A stretch of 64,000 bases of DNA from Paenibacillus radicis (ex Xue et al. 2023). Lineage in GTDB: Bacteria; Bacillota; Bacilli; Paenibacillales; NBRC-103111. This document shows, piece by piece, positions 35,633 to 43,970 of the stretch. The notes under the pieces were generated by a model, which was not told the origin of the DNA, made no database searches, and saw nothing but the letters and a program-made list of their open reading frames with translations. The translations under genes and the position numbers were made by a program. The stretch's first letter is position 1. Every line of letters begins with the position of its first letter. The DNA is taken from NCBI RefSeq assembly GCF_024722015.1, contig NZ_JANQBD010000011.1, positions 186,001-250,000 on the forward strand. Reading direction: 5' to 3'.

Positions 35633-36016
35633 CTATTTGTTATGCCGATCTTTTTCTTTATCCGTGATGATGCTCGCCATATTGTAGTTGGATTCAAAAG
35701 CAACGCTAGTGCACAGCTTGTCCTGCCGTTTGGCGAATTCGAACTGGATCTCGCCATGGCTCCAGTTCTTAAGCTTTAATGATTCCATAGCCGTCATTCG
35801 AAAGGTTTGCAGTTCAGGATCCGAAAGCCCCCTTTCCATTTTGTGCAATTGGCTTCCCTTGCTTTCCAGGGGAAAAGCTCTGACCCCAAATTTGCCCACA
35901 ACATTGTTGCGGATTTGTACAAACACCGTTCCTGAAGTCAGTTGTGTCAGCTCTTCTTTAATTTCCCGGAATACAATTTCAAGCTGTCTGGCCAAAGGCA
36001 CATTTTCTAAGATCAT
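35633..36016 (-). CDS. hypothetical protein
   Basis: A 127-residue soluble protein with a helical N-terminus (LARQLEIVFREIKEELTQL), then alternating strands (TVFVQIRNNVVGKFGVRAF, GEIQFEFAKRQDKLCTSVAFE). The ATG at 36016 is 6 nt after AGGAGG; an ATG at 36022 abuts it. A small hairpin (about 36050-36071) lies in the leader. I recognise no family. Confidence 0.6.
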   Translation of the reverse strand: MILENVPLARQLEIVFREIKEELTQLTSGTVFVQIRNNVVGKFGVRAFPLESKGSQLHKMERGLSDPELQTFRMTAMESLKLKNWSHGEIQFEFAKRQDKLCTSVAFESNYNMASIITDKEKDRHNK

Positions 36017-36543
36017 TAACATCCTCCTACCTAATTTTGAATTATTTTTCCTACAGCCTCTAGGGCTGTAGCCCCATTATATGTAATAATTTTCCTTTAT
36101 TCAACAAAAATTTTCAATATTCAGAAAACTTCCTATAATGCAACAAATTAATACATAAAATTACAAAAACACCAAAGAAAATCATCAATTCCAAAAAAAC
36201 ATATGAATATAATTTTATACCATCTCAAATTGACCACAAACCGATTTTAGAAAGATACACAGGTCATATGATTAATAATAATTTTTGTGAAATATGCGTG
36301 CCTGTAAAACCGTTATAGCTTTACTAATACATTTTTACTTTTTCGAGGTTTTATGTCTATCACCAGAAAACTAAACATACAGAAAGAAATGCCCAAGACC
36401 GCCAGAATAGGTCATCTTCTGGCGGTCACGAGCAACCTGTCTTCATCATACGCAACAGAGGAGCCAAAATTCCAAGCTAAACGAGTGTATGCACCTATGT
36501 ATCTCCATCAATATTTCGCAAGGATTCGGAAAACCTCTCCACA
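36017..36543. other. AT-rich gap without a gene
   Basis: The part from 36075 to 36350 is strikingly A+T rich with no open frame of note. It holds a terminator-like hairpin at 36397-36427. No repeats or DnaA-box clusters were seen. Confidence 0.5.
36397..36427. terminator. hairpin after the VOC gene
   Basis: GACCGCCAGAA (36397-36407) pairs perfectly with TTCTGGCGGTC (36417-36427). On the minus strand it is followed by a weak U-rich stretch, so it probably ends the VOC gene transcript. Confidence 0.6.
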
Positions 36544-36945
36544 CTACTCCCCATCATACCGCTCGGCATTGAATTCGATAATATTACGGTCCGGATCAAG
36601 CACGTAGATTTGTGGAAAGCCCGCCTTGGCAAACGGTCTGGCCTCATAGGGAACCCCCTTCTGATCCAACCAAGCAATCGCCGCCTTGTAGCTGCCGACC
36701 CTCATCGCGAAATGTCCGTCACGAGTGTTAATCTCACCTTCCCTCAGCGTCTCCCCCTCATGAACGATTAAATGCAATTGCTGACCTCCCTCCCCAACCG
36801 CATACCACGCTCCGGCAAAATCAAACGGAGGACGCTCGATTTCTTTTAATCCAAGCACTTCTGCATAAAAGGTTTTGGCCTTTTCCAAATCTCGCACAGT
36901 CAAGCTTACATGATGAATCCCTGAATAATTAATCATAATGTTCAT
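36544..36945 (-). CDS. VOC family (glyoxalase/dioxygenase fold) protein
   Basis: A 133-residue single-module vicinal oxygen chelate protein. Metal ligands are likely His in GIHHVSLTVRD, His in QLHLIVHEGE and Glu in NIIEFNAERY. DPDRNIIEF is the usual C-terminal motif. Such proteins include lactoylglutathione lyases, antibiotic-binding proteins and dioxygenases; the substrate is unknown. The start could be the ATG at 36936 (MINYSGIHH). Confidence 0.88.
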   Translation of the reverse strand: MNIMINYSGIHHVSLTVRDLEKAKTFYAEVLGLKEIERPPFDFAGAWYAVGEGGQQLHLIVHEGETLREGEINTRDGHFAMRVGSYKAAIAWLDQKGVPYEARPFAKAGFPQIYVLDPDRNIIEFNAERYDGE

Positions 36946-37108
36946 CTACTCCATTCGTATTAGTGTATTGCATCAAAAGTCCTATTAACGCTAAAAAGGT
37001 CGAACCATGCTGAAGTATCGGGATCTGAACTATAGACCATGGTACTATTGGGTGATATAATGCTCTCATAAGTAAGATTTTTACATACATCCCAAAGGAG
37101 ATATGCTA

Positions 37109-38365
37109 ATGAATTTTCAAGCCCTTTCATTTAAAAAGAAGCTTCAACTCGGATGTTACGCGATAGTTGCTCTTTATTCTATCGCATTAATTATTCTGAT
37201 TACAAAGTCTCCTGATCTCATGGTCTTAGGCATTATCTTCCTGGTGGTTATGATTGGGCTTAGCTTTCCTTTTATCAGCTGGTTTGAGAGAGCGCTTACA
37301 GAACCGATAAGCAACATTTCCCGCATTGCCTTAAACATTTCCAAAGGCGACTTTTCACAAAAGGTTACCGTTCAATCTGACGATGCACTAGGCGAGCTGG
37401 GAACTTCCTTTAACAAAATGATGGACAAGCTTCGCGAGATTTTGCAGGATACGGGCAGTATGTCGAAGCATGTTTTCGACTCTAGCCGAGATATTTTTTT
37501 CAAAAATGAAAATTTGAAGGTTGTTTTGGAGCAGGTAGCCGTTTCCTCTAATGAGCTCGCATCAGGCGCTAACCAAATTTCCGAGGAAATTTCGGATATA
37601 TCCATCGCAACCAAAGATATTGAACAAAAAGTAACAGGCCTAACAACTTCAACTCAGGAAATGAATTCACGATCCGGACAAATGCTTTCTTTGGTCGAAA
37701 AAGGGATTCAATCCGTCGAAAATCAAGGAACGGGTATGAAACGCAACGTAGAGGCCACCTCTAATGTATCACGTACGATTGATCAGCTCGCTTCAAAAGC
37801 CAATAATATTTCCCAAATTACAAGATCCATTTCTGAAATTGCGGAGCAGACCAACCTGCTTTCCCTGAATGCCTCCATTGAAGCGGCACGTGCAGGCGAG
37901 CACGGAAAAGGCTTTGCCGTAGTAGCCCAAGAAGTTCGTAAGCTTGCCGAGGAATCCACAACCTCTACAAGAGAGGTATTCGAGCTGGTTCGCAGCATCG
38001 AAGAAGGAATCCGTCAAGCGCTGACCCATATCGCAGAGAACGAGCAAATCGTAAATAGACAAACGGTATTGATCTCTGAAACGGAAACGGTTTTTGCCGA
38101 AATCGTCAGCAGCGTCAAGTTTATTTCAGAGCAGATAGCATCCTTCGCAAGCGAAAGTCAACAAATGCTGGACAGTGCTCAACGTATTTCCGGTACTATG
38201 GAAAGTATCTCAGCCATCACAGAGCAATCGGCTGCAGGTACTCAAGAAGTTTCGGCTTCAATGAATGAGCAAATCCATGCAGTTCAAGATATTGTTGATC
38301 AATCGGAGCAAATGACCAAGCTGGTTACCAAGCTACAGCAGACTATGCAGCTTTTCAAACTGTAG
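37109..38365 (+). CDS. methyl-accepting chemotaxis protein without a large external domain
   Basis: A 418-residue receptor. Two membrane helices (about 12-30 and 34-54) are separated by only a few residues, so there is almost no extracellular sensor. A HAMP domain (about 55-110, [15 protein letters not shown]) and a coiled-coil signalling domain follow, with the conserved hairpin tip [22 protein letters not shown] and [16 protein letters not shown]. The ATG at 37109 has AAAGGAG 8 nt upstream. It may sense an intracellular or membrane signal such as energy state (inference). Confidence 0.93.
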   Translation: MNFQALSFKKKLQLGCYAIVALYSIALIILITKSPDLMVLGIIFLVVMIGLSFPFISWFERALTEPISNISRIALNISKGDFSQKVTVQSDDALGELGTSFNKMMDKLREILQDTGSMSKHVFDSSRDIFFKNENLKVVLEQVAVSSNELASGANQISEEISDISIATKDIEQKVTGLTTSTQEMNSRSGQMLSLVEKGIQSVENQGTGMKRNVEATSNVSRTIDQLASKANNISQITRSISEIAEQTNLLSLNASIEAARAGEHGKGFAVVAQEVRKLAEESTTSTREVFELVRSIEEGIRQALTHIAENEQIVNRQTVLISETETVFAEIVSSVKFISEQIASFASESQQMLDSAQRISGTMESISAITEQSAAGTQEVSASMNEQIHAVQDIVDQSEQMTKLVTKLQQTMQLFKL

Positions 38366-38382
38366 GTGGTGGAAATTTGTCC

Positions 38383-38562
38383 GGCTTAGTGATGGAAGAA
38401 GCTTACGCTGCCGCGGGAAAGGGATGTACCTCCGGTCCCTATTGAAGCCGTGTTCCTTTGATTAGACTAGGTGGCTGGAACACGGCATCAAAATGGGACT
38501 CGTAAACTCTACGGTACATTCCCTTTCCGCTCTGCGGTCGCTTCTTCTTTCTAGGCTAAGCC
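38383..38562. repeat. 180-bp imperfect palindromic element (copy 2)
   Basis: The ends are GGCTTAG and CTAAGCC. An inner perfect stem GCCGTGTTCC (38448) pairs with GGAACACGGC (about 38478). GGGAAAGGGATGTAC in the left arm faces GTACATTCCCTTTCC in the right arm. The right arm shares CGTAAACTCT-CGG-ACATTCCCT with the element at 18828-18994 (on its other strand). No coding capacity. Confidence 0.6.
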
Positions 38563-38590
38563 AGACAAATTTCTTCTTCTTATTAGTAGA

Positions 38591-38626
38591 AAGAAGGCCG
38601 GGGGCTTCGAGCCCCGGCTTCTTTTT
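38591..38626. terminator. bidirectional terminator
   Basis: AAGAAGGCCGGGG pairs with CCCCGGCTTCTT, loop GCTTCGAG, followed by TTTTT. It serves the chemotaxis gene and pepF. Confidence 0.8.
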
Positions 38627-38645
38627 ATTAGGGCAAGAGCCAACC

Positions 38646-38715
38646 ATTCAAACCCTCAAACCCTCAAACCCTCAAACCTTAAAACCTTTAAACCCTGAAA
38701 CCACAAAAACCTTAA
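38646..38715. repeat. CAAACCCT tandem tract
   Basis: Four near-perfect 8-nt CAAACCCT units (38649-38680) followed by diverging copies (CTTAAAAC, CTTTAAAC, CCTGAAAC, CACAAAAAC). It lies between the terminator and the pepF stop. Confidence 0.7.
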
Positions 38716-38730
38716 ACCACAAACATAGAA

Positions 38731-40518
38731 CTACTCCGTCAAACGAAGGAATTCAACAACATCCTCGACAGATAAATCCATCGCACGCTGCCAGAAATCA
38801 GGCTGCCGAAGATCAACACCCAAATGCTTTTGAGCCAACTCCTCTACGGTCATACGGCCGGTGTCACGAAGCAGCGCGACGTATTTTGCTTCAAATTCAG
38901 CTCCTTGACGCAGTGCCTCTGCGTAAATCCCTGCGCTAAACATATAGCCAAATGTATACGGAAAGTTGTAAAATGGAACTTCAGTTATATAGAAGTGAAG
39001 CTTGGAAGCCCAGAAATGCGGATGATACTCGGCTAAAGCGTCGCGGTAGCCTTGCTTTTGAGCCTGCACCATCAGTTCATTTAATCGTTCCACACTTACG
39101 AGCCCTTTGCTGCGTTCTTCATAAAACTGTGTTTCAAAAATAAATCTCGCATGAATGTTCATGTAGAAAGCTACAGATCTTTGAATCTTATCTTCCAGCA
39201 GTGTCAACCGCTCTTCTGCACTGGAAGCTCCTTTCATGGCTGCATCAGAAACAACCAATTCAGCAAACGTAGAAGCCGTTTCTGCAACGTTCATGGCATA
39301 ATCCTGCGCCAGAGCAGGCAGATCATTCATTACATGCTGGTGGTAGCCGTGACCCAGCTCATGAGCCAAGGTAGCCACGTTGGAGGCTGTGCCCGCGTAG
39401 GTCATAAAGATACGCGTTTGCTCTGCAATCGGAAACGATGTGCAGAACCCGCCCGGCCTTTTACCTGGCCGGTCCTCGGCCTCGATCCAGCGCGACTCGA
39501 ACGCTGCAACAGCGAAATCCGCCAGCTTGGGGCTGAAGCGGCGAAACTGCTCGACGATAAGCTGCGCGCCTTCGTCGTAGCTGAAATGCTTGCTCCCTTC
39601 TCCTACGGGAGCATCTACATCGTACCAGCTCAACTGCTCGATTCCGAGCAGCTTGGCTTTACGCTGAAGATACTGCACGAAGATGTCCTTGCCTCGGTCA
39701 ATCACGCCCCACATGGCGTCTAATGTCTCCTTGGACATCCGATTAATCGCGAGCGGTTCCTTATGTATACCTTCCCAGCCGCGGCGCTCATACAGCTTCA
39801 AGCGGAAGCCTGCCAAATGGTTGAGCGCATCGGCGCAGTAATCCGCGTGATCCGCCCATTTGTCCTCCCACAGCTTGAACAGCTGCTGTCGGACGGCGCG
39901 ATCAGGGCTGTGCATCTTATTCGCCGCCTGCCCGGCGGAGAGCTCCTGCGTCTTGCCATTGTCCTCATACAGTATACGGAACTTGCTGACTGTAGTGTTG
40001 TAGGCTTCGCCCCATCCATGATAACCATCGATGGCAAGCTCATTGGCTAACGCTTCCTGCTCTGGAGGCAGCTTCTCTGCGGCCAAAGCCCGCCGTTCGT
40101 CGAGCGGGAATGCAATTTCTTGCAGCTGTGGCGATTGCAGCAGCTCTTCCCATACAGCATCGCTGATTTCAGTCAGCTGTTGATCGAACTTCGTCAAAGC
40201 CGAGGTGTAGGCTGCCGATAATGTTTTGACTCGGCCCGCCAAAATTACGGCTTGCTTGTCAGCCTGATTTTCAGCCGCCAAGCAAGCGACGAATGAGTCG
40301 GCTTCTCTGATCTTTTTGGCGATAGACTGAAGCAGCGCCAAAACCGGCTGCAAATCTGCTGCCTTGAGGATTTGTGAAGCTTTAAGCCCGCCCAGCAGCT
40401 CGTTAAAGCCGGTTACATCCGTTCCAAGCTGTTCGAGGAATGCCCGGAACGCATCCAAAGTGCTTCCACCCGGAAAAAATACAGATAAATCCCATGTTTG
40501 CTGCAATTGCTTCTGCAT
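38731..40518 (-). CDS. pepF: oligoendopeptidase F family metallopeptidase (M3)
   Basis: A 595-residue cytoplasmic zinc peptidase that cleaves short peptides. The zinc motif HELGHGYH lies in ATLAHELGHGYHQHVM with the third ligand Glu downstream (NVAETASTFAELV). Length and architecture (helical N-terminal half, catalytic C-terminal half) match PepF. It has no signal peptide. AAAGGTG precedes the ATG. It is monocistronic. Confidence 0.95.
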   Translation of the reverse strand: MQKQLQQTWDLSVFFPGGSTLDAFRAFLEQLGTDVTGFNELLGGLKASQILKAADLQPVLALLQSIAKKIREADSFVACLAAENQADKQAVILAGRVKTLSAAYTSALTKFDQQLTEISDAVWEELLQSPQLQEIAFPLDERRALAAEKLPPEQEALANELAIDGYHGWGEAYNTTVSKFRILYEDNGKTQELSAGQAANKMHSPDRAVRQQLFKLWEDKWADHADYCADALNHLAGFRLKLYERRGWEGIHKEPLAINRMSKETLDAMWGVIDRGKDIFVQYLQRKAKLLGIEQLSWYDVDAPVGEGSKHFSYDEGAQLIVEQFRRFSPKLADFAVAAFESRWIEAEDRPGKRPGGFCTSFPIAEQTRIFMTYAGTASNVATLAHELGHGYHQHVMNDLPALAQDYAMNVAETASTFAELVVSDAAMKGASSAEERLTLLEDKIQRSVAFYMNIHARFIFETQFYEERSKGLVSVERLNELMVQAQKQGYRDALAEYHPHFWASKLHFYITEVPFYNFPYTFGYMFSAGIYAEALRQGAEFEAKYVALLRDTGRMTVEELAQKHLGVDLRQPDFWQRAMDLSVEDVVEFLRLTE

Positions 40519-40674
40519 GTAAGCATCACACCTTTCGAAAAAAATATATACAATCTAATTAAACCATAGATTAAGTCACAGCCAAAATCCAGACCCTCCA
40601 AATTTTGGTTGTATTGTTACAGTTCATATGATTAAATGGTGACTATAGATCTATTGACAGGAGTTGACAGCAGC

Positions 40675-40869
40675 ATGAAACCTTTACAGATCTCGCCTGA
40701 AACGGCACAAAAGCTAGCCAAACAGTTAAATGTTCCTTTAGAGCATTTGATGCACATGCCTCAACATATTTTGCTTCAAAAGTTGGCCGAGCTTGCAAAA
40801 AATTCAACGGCTCCCAGCGAGCAAACAAACCAGGATTCTACCACGGATTCACCCAAGCAGGAGTCTTAA
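40675..40869 (+). CDS. yycC: YycC-like small protein
   Basis: A 64-residue protein beginning MKPLQISPETAQKLAKQL and containing LEHLMHMPQHILLQKLAEL, closely like the YycC family of Bacillales. The C-terminal 25 residues are a Ser/Thr/Gln-rich tail. The ATG at 40675 has AGGAG 11 nt upstream. The function is unknown. The next gene starts 3 nt after its stop, so they are co-transcribed. Confidence 0.8.
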   Translation: MKPLQISPETAQKLAKQLNVPLEHLMHMPQHILLQKLAELAKNSTAPSEQTNQDSTTDSPKQES

Positions 40870-40872
40870 TTT

Positions 40873-41112
40873 ATGATTCCATTTGATTGCACCTGGCCTT
40901 ATGAATTGATTCAGCAGGATGTATATGTGCATGAATGTCCTTTCTGCAATCAGCCTAATGTACTTCTGCCGCTCAAGCGCACAGATTTACCCGAAATTAG
41001 CCGGGGTACAAAACGGCTGCTCGTATTTCCATGCTGCCACAATAAGATTACGCTTGTGGACGCCGATCAGGATTATTTGCTTGCCAATCAACCATTAAGA
41101 AACCGACGCTGA
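40873..41112 (+). CDS. hypothetical zinc-ribbon-like protein
   Basis: A 79-residue protein with CPFC (near residue 22) and a PCCHNK motif (near 53), spaced as in small zinc ribbons. It lies between yycC and the diguanylate cyclase gene on the same strand, 3 nt after yycC. No family name is recognised. Confidence 0.65.
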   Translation: MIPFDCTWPYELIQQDVYVHECPFCNQPNVLLPLKRTDLPEISRGTKRLLVFPCCHNKITLVDADQDYLLANQPLRNRR

Positions 41113-41156
41113 GAATTCCACAGCGATTGCCGGCTTTATCAGGAGTGGAAACAGTC

Positions 41157-42245
41157 ATGTACCCGATACCGTTTGCCAATGCCTGCGTCCTAATTGCACT
41201 GAGTTATATCGCATTAAAATTAAAAAACAGGCTGTTTATGGAGCGATACCAATCAGTAACCGCTCCCCTCTTAACTGGCTTGGCCTGCATCATCATGATG
41301 CTCCAGCCCTTACCTGACTACGAACTGGCAACTGACTTATCTTTTGCTCCCATAATAATGGCAGGCTTACGCTTCGGATGGTTGATTTCACTTCTGTCAG
41401 CAATGATCCCCTCCCTATACATCTATGTGATACAAGAGCCCTATGGGTGGATGCGTATTGCGCAGGATTTCATCATCCCTGCCGTTATTAGCTCCATGTT
41501 CCACCGTAAGGAGAATGAATCAGGTCATGCTGTCATTCCCTATTGGGATGGAATCAAGATATGCATCATTCTGGCCATTGTACGATTAGCAATGAACGGA
41601 TTTATGCAGCAAAATGTATCCTTTTCCTTTTTCAGCACTCAACTCGTTATTCTGATTCTTTCTGCTTTAGCCATACATACATTGATTGTCATGTACAACG
41701 ATGAGAATCGCAGTTGGATGCTTCAACGCCGCTTGGAGCTTCAAGCTAATCAGGATGGTCTTACGGGTCTGCCAAATCTTAGAAGCTTTATGAATATCGC
41801 AAGCAACACGATGCGATTCAGGCCTGTCACCATCATGATGGTCGACATTGACAATTTCAAGAAATATAATGATACATTCGGACATCTTCAAGGGGATCGA
41901 CTGCTGCAGGAAATTGGGCAGATCCTGCGGACTACGATCTACGAGCACGACTATGTAGCCCGTTATGGCGGAGAAGAGTTTATTATTATGAGTCAAATAA
42001 CCGACTATTCCGAGTTAGCACACTATGCCGGGAAGTTATGCCACACCGTGAAAGCGTATCAATCAATTGGCTTGGAAGAACCGACAACAACGATATCCGT
42101 CGGTATCTCCATCTCGGGGAGCAAGCACGACGAGCTTTTGCACATCATATCTGAGGCCGATGAAGCCCTGTACTCCTCCAAAGGCAGTGGCAAAAACCGC
42201 TACACCTTTTATAGCGACATAATAGCAACAGCAAAAAACACTTGA
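41157..42245 (+). CDS. membrane diguanylate cyclase (GGDEF)
   Basis: A 362-residue enzyme that makes c-di-GMP from two GTP. The N-terminal 185 residues form about five to six membrane helices of the 5TMR-LYT type (FAPIIMAGLRFGWLISLLSAMIPS). The GGDEF domain has DQDGLTGLPNLR-like NQDGLTGLPNLRSF and an active GGEEF (YGGEEFIIM). The inhibitory RxxD site is absent: the five residues before the motif read EHDYV. The ATG at 41157 has AGGAG about 10 nt upstream. The stop codon lies inside the terminator stem. Confidence 0.92.
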   Translation: MYPIPFANACVLIALSYIALKLKNRLFMERYQSVTAPLLTGLACIIMMLQPLPDYELATDLSFAPIIMAGLRFGWLISLLSAMIPSLYIYVIQEPYGWMRIAQDFIIPAVISSMFHRKENESGHAVIPYWDGIKICIILAIVRLAMNGFMQQNVSFSFFSTQLVILILSALAIHTLIVMYNDENRSWMLQRRLELQANQDGLTGLPNLRSFMNIASNTMRFRPVTIMMVDIDNFKKYNDTFGHLQGDRLLQEIGQILRTTIYEHDYVARYGGEEFIIMSQITDYSELAHYAGKLCHTVKAYQSIGLEEPTTTISVGISISGSKHDELLHIISEADEALYSSKGSGKNRYTFYSDIIATAKNT

Positions 42246-42285
42246 TGCAGGTTTCCATAAGCGGATGCTGCATGAAGTGTTTTTC
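42236..42285. terminator. terminator after the diguanylate cyclase gene
   Basis: AAAACACTTGATGCAG (42236-42251) pairs with 42269-42284 (one mismatch), followed by T residues. Confidence 0.8.
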
Positions 42286-42337
42286 TATAAATATGTATCC
42301 AAGTTAATTGTTATGTATGAATCAAGCTTGTCCAAGA

Positions 42338-43042
42338 CTACTTCTTCTCACTTAGCATTTCTTCAGGCAGCTCTAATTGTCTAGCCAGCATATCTTCCCT
42401 TGTTACTACCCACTGCTCTCTTGAAGCGCGAATCATAGCTGCGTCCATGATCCTTTTATCATTAATAACTCTGCCGAACCACTTCACCGCATCCTTATAG
42501 TTTCTTACCCTACGGTTCAGTTCCCCAAGTAAATACATGAGACGTGCATTGTTGAGTTCCCCCGCCTCCGTTTCAAAAACATTCGTATAAGCGTCCAAGG
42601 CAAATTGCAGAAATCGAAGCTCCTGCTCCTCTTGCTCGCCGTAACGGTACAACCACGCGATATGATGCAGCAATCCGGCGATTACGCGCCCCTTCTCGTT
42701 TCGAATCTGGGCACAAACCAGCGCAAGCTTGTAAGTCTGCATGGCCTCCTCCCAGGTACGCTCATTACCGAATTCCTTCTGCAGCCAATTATCAGCAACC
42801 TTCTCACGAAACTCCTGCATTTGAGGGGCAGTTAGCTTGTTGGTAGAATTCTCTGAATCCGCGTATCCACACAAAGGACATACACGAACCACATAGTAAT
42901 CAGGATTTATTTCCTTGTAATGAATGCAGAAATCGGTATCCGTATGCTTGGCCTTTTTAAAGCTGGGCCTTACTCTTGAAGTGCGGTATGTAGCTTTGCA
43001 ATACACGCACTCCACCTTTACATGAAATAACGGTTCAACCAT
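42338..43042 (-). CDS. DUF2225 family protein
   Basis: A 234-residue protein with two Cys pairs at the N-terminus (CVYC near 12 and CPLC near 56), likely a zinc site, followed by TPR-like helices (YKLALVCAQIRNEKGRVIAGLLHHIAWLYR and LMYLLGELNRRVRNYKDAVKWFGRV). This is the usual DUF2225 architecture in Bacillales. The function is unknown. It lies just downstream of a truncated haemoglobin gene on the same strand. Confidence 0.87.
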   Translation of the reverse strand: MVEPLFHVKVECVYCKATYRTSRVRPSFKKAKHTDTDFCIHYKEINPDYYVVRVCPLCGYADSENSTNKLTAPQMQEFREKVADNWLQKEFGNERTWEEAMQTYKLALVCAQIRNEKGRVIAGLLHHIAWLYRYGEQEEQELRFLQFALDAYTNVFETEAGELNNARLMYLLGELNRRVRNYKDAVKWFGRVINDKRIMDAAMIRASREQWVVTREDMLARQLELPEEMLSEKK

Positions 43043-43090
43043 TAGCTCACTTCCTTATGATAAAAGTAGTCCATCCCCATCATCAATAAA

Positions 43091-43489
43091 CTAATTATCC
43101 GTATTAACAAAATGATACGCTGGACCTTGCAGCCGCTGCAGCAGCAGTTCTCTCAATTGGGGATCTATTCCGATGTCTGTAAGCGCCTGCTCCATGCACC
43201 CAAGCCAAGCGTCGGCACGCTGCGGAGTAATCTCAAACGGCATATGACGGGCTCTCATCATGGGATGTCCGTATTGCTGGGAGAATAATGGGGGTCCTCC
43301 AAAAAACTGTGTCAAAAACAAATATTGCTTCTCCATGACTGGTTCTATATTTTCGGGAAATAAAGGCCCGAGCAGTTGATGAGCCTGTACAAGCGGATAA
43401 AATGCTTCCACTATGCGGCGGACTGTTGTCTCTCCACCGATCATTTCGAACAATGTTCTCTCTTGCTGTGAATTCTGTTGATCGGACAT
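43091..43489 (-). CDS. truncated haemoglobin, group II (YjbI-like)
   Basis: A 132-residue haem protein of the 2-on-2 globin fold. It has TLFEMIGGETTVRRIVEAFYPLV, the FFGGPPLFSQQYGHPMMRARHMPFEI segment with proximal His and a C-terminal Trp (DAWLGCM), as in group II trHbs. These bind O2 and may detoxify NO or peroxide. The start has a weak RBS. It is probably co-transcribed with the DUF2225 gene. Confidence 0.92.
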   Translation of the reverse strand: MSDQQNSQQERTLFEMIGGETTVRRIVEAFYPLVQAHQLLGPLFPENIEPVMEKQYLFLTQFFGGPPLFSQQYGHPMMRARHMPFEITPQRADAWLGCMEQALTDIGIDPQLRELLLQRLQGPAYHFVNTDN

Positions 43490-43536
43490 ATCGTTTCTTC
43501 ACCTGACTTGTGAATATATTTTTTTCAAAACAAAAA

Positions 43537-43567
43537 TAGATGCTAATGCCTCGGCGATTAGCATCTA
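43537..43567 (-). terminator. terminator of the small peptide gene (minus strand)
   Basis: TAGATGCTAAT (43537-43547) pairs perfectly with ATTAGCATCTA (43557-43567); on the minus strand it is followed by TTTTTG. Confidence 0.8.
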
Positions 43568-43602
43568 CTACTAAGTGAAACAAACTAAACGCCTGCTTCA
43601 GT

Positions 43603-43692
43603 TTACAAATCCTCCTCGCCGGAGGTCATCAATGTTTCCCTGATCACATAAACGAACGCACATACGAGAATCCCAGCAATTACACCCATCAC
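43603..43692 (-). CDS. short single-helix membrane peptide
   Basis: A 28- to 29-residue peptide (M)MGVIAGILVCAFVYVIRE, ending TSGEEDL: one membrane helix and an acidic tail. It starts at GTG 43692 or ATG 43689, with AGGAG 9 nt before the GTG, and is followed by a strong minus-strand terminator. RBS and terminator make it a convincing small gene. No family is recognised. Confidence 0.6.
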   Translation of the reverse strand: MMGVIAGILVCAFVYVIRETLMTSGEEDL

Positions 43693-43889
43693 AAGGATCA
43701 ACTCCTACTCTCATATTGGTACTATTGTACCATAAACATTTTGATAATTCAGCAAATTTACAGGTATGCGCTATTTTTTTATACCTGTTTGTCCTACTTT
43801 GAGCATGCATGTCTATATAGCCTTGTACATATAGTTACTGATGAGGCCTAAAGCCTCAAAGCTTCAAAAGCATTCCAGCCCAGCCCATG

Positions 43890-43970
43890 CATTGTTAATT
43901 TCTTACACAAAGACAGCTCATGCTTACGATGCCATTTCGCCAGAGCGAAACTCTCAGGAGGACACCCACT
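43890..43970 (+). promoter_or_regulatory. TTACGA-hairpin leader of ylbJ
   Basis: CATGCTTACGA (43919-43929) is followed by TTTCGC-CAGA-GCGAAA (stem 43935-43950) and then CTCTCAGGAGGA and the ATG at 43971. An upstream CTTACACAAAG may be a decayed first unit. The layout is that of the yfhP and yutD leaders. In this copy ATG CTT ACG is in frame with ylbJ. Confidence 0.6.

Noticed and set aside
36075-36350. Replication origin in an AT-rich stretch
   Set aside because: No DnaA-box cluster or dnaA/dnaN neighbours were seen.
38646-38715. Possible CRISPR array or telomere repeat
   Set aside because: Units are 8 nt without spacers. A telomere makes no sense inside a chromosome with genes on both sides; it is a simple tandem tract.
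43919-43970. Glycine riboswitch before ylbJ, because of CGAAACTCTCAGG
   Set aside because: The short 3' similarity is not backed by the GGAGAGA 5' element or the two-aptamer fold of glycine riboswitches.
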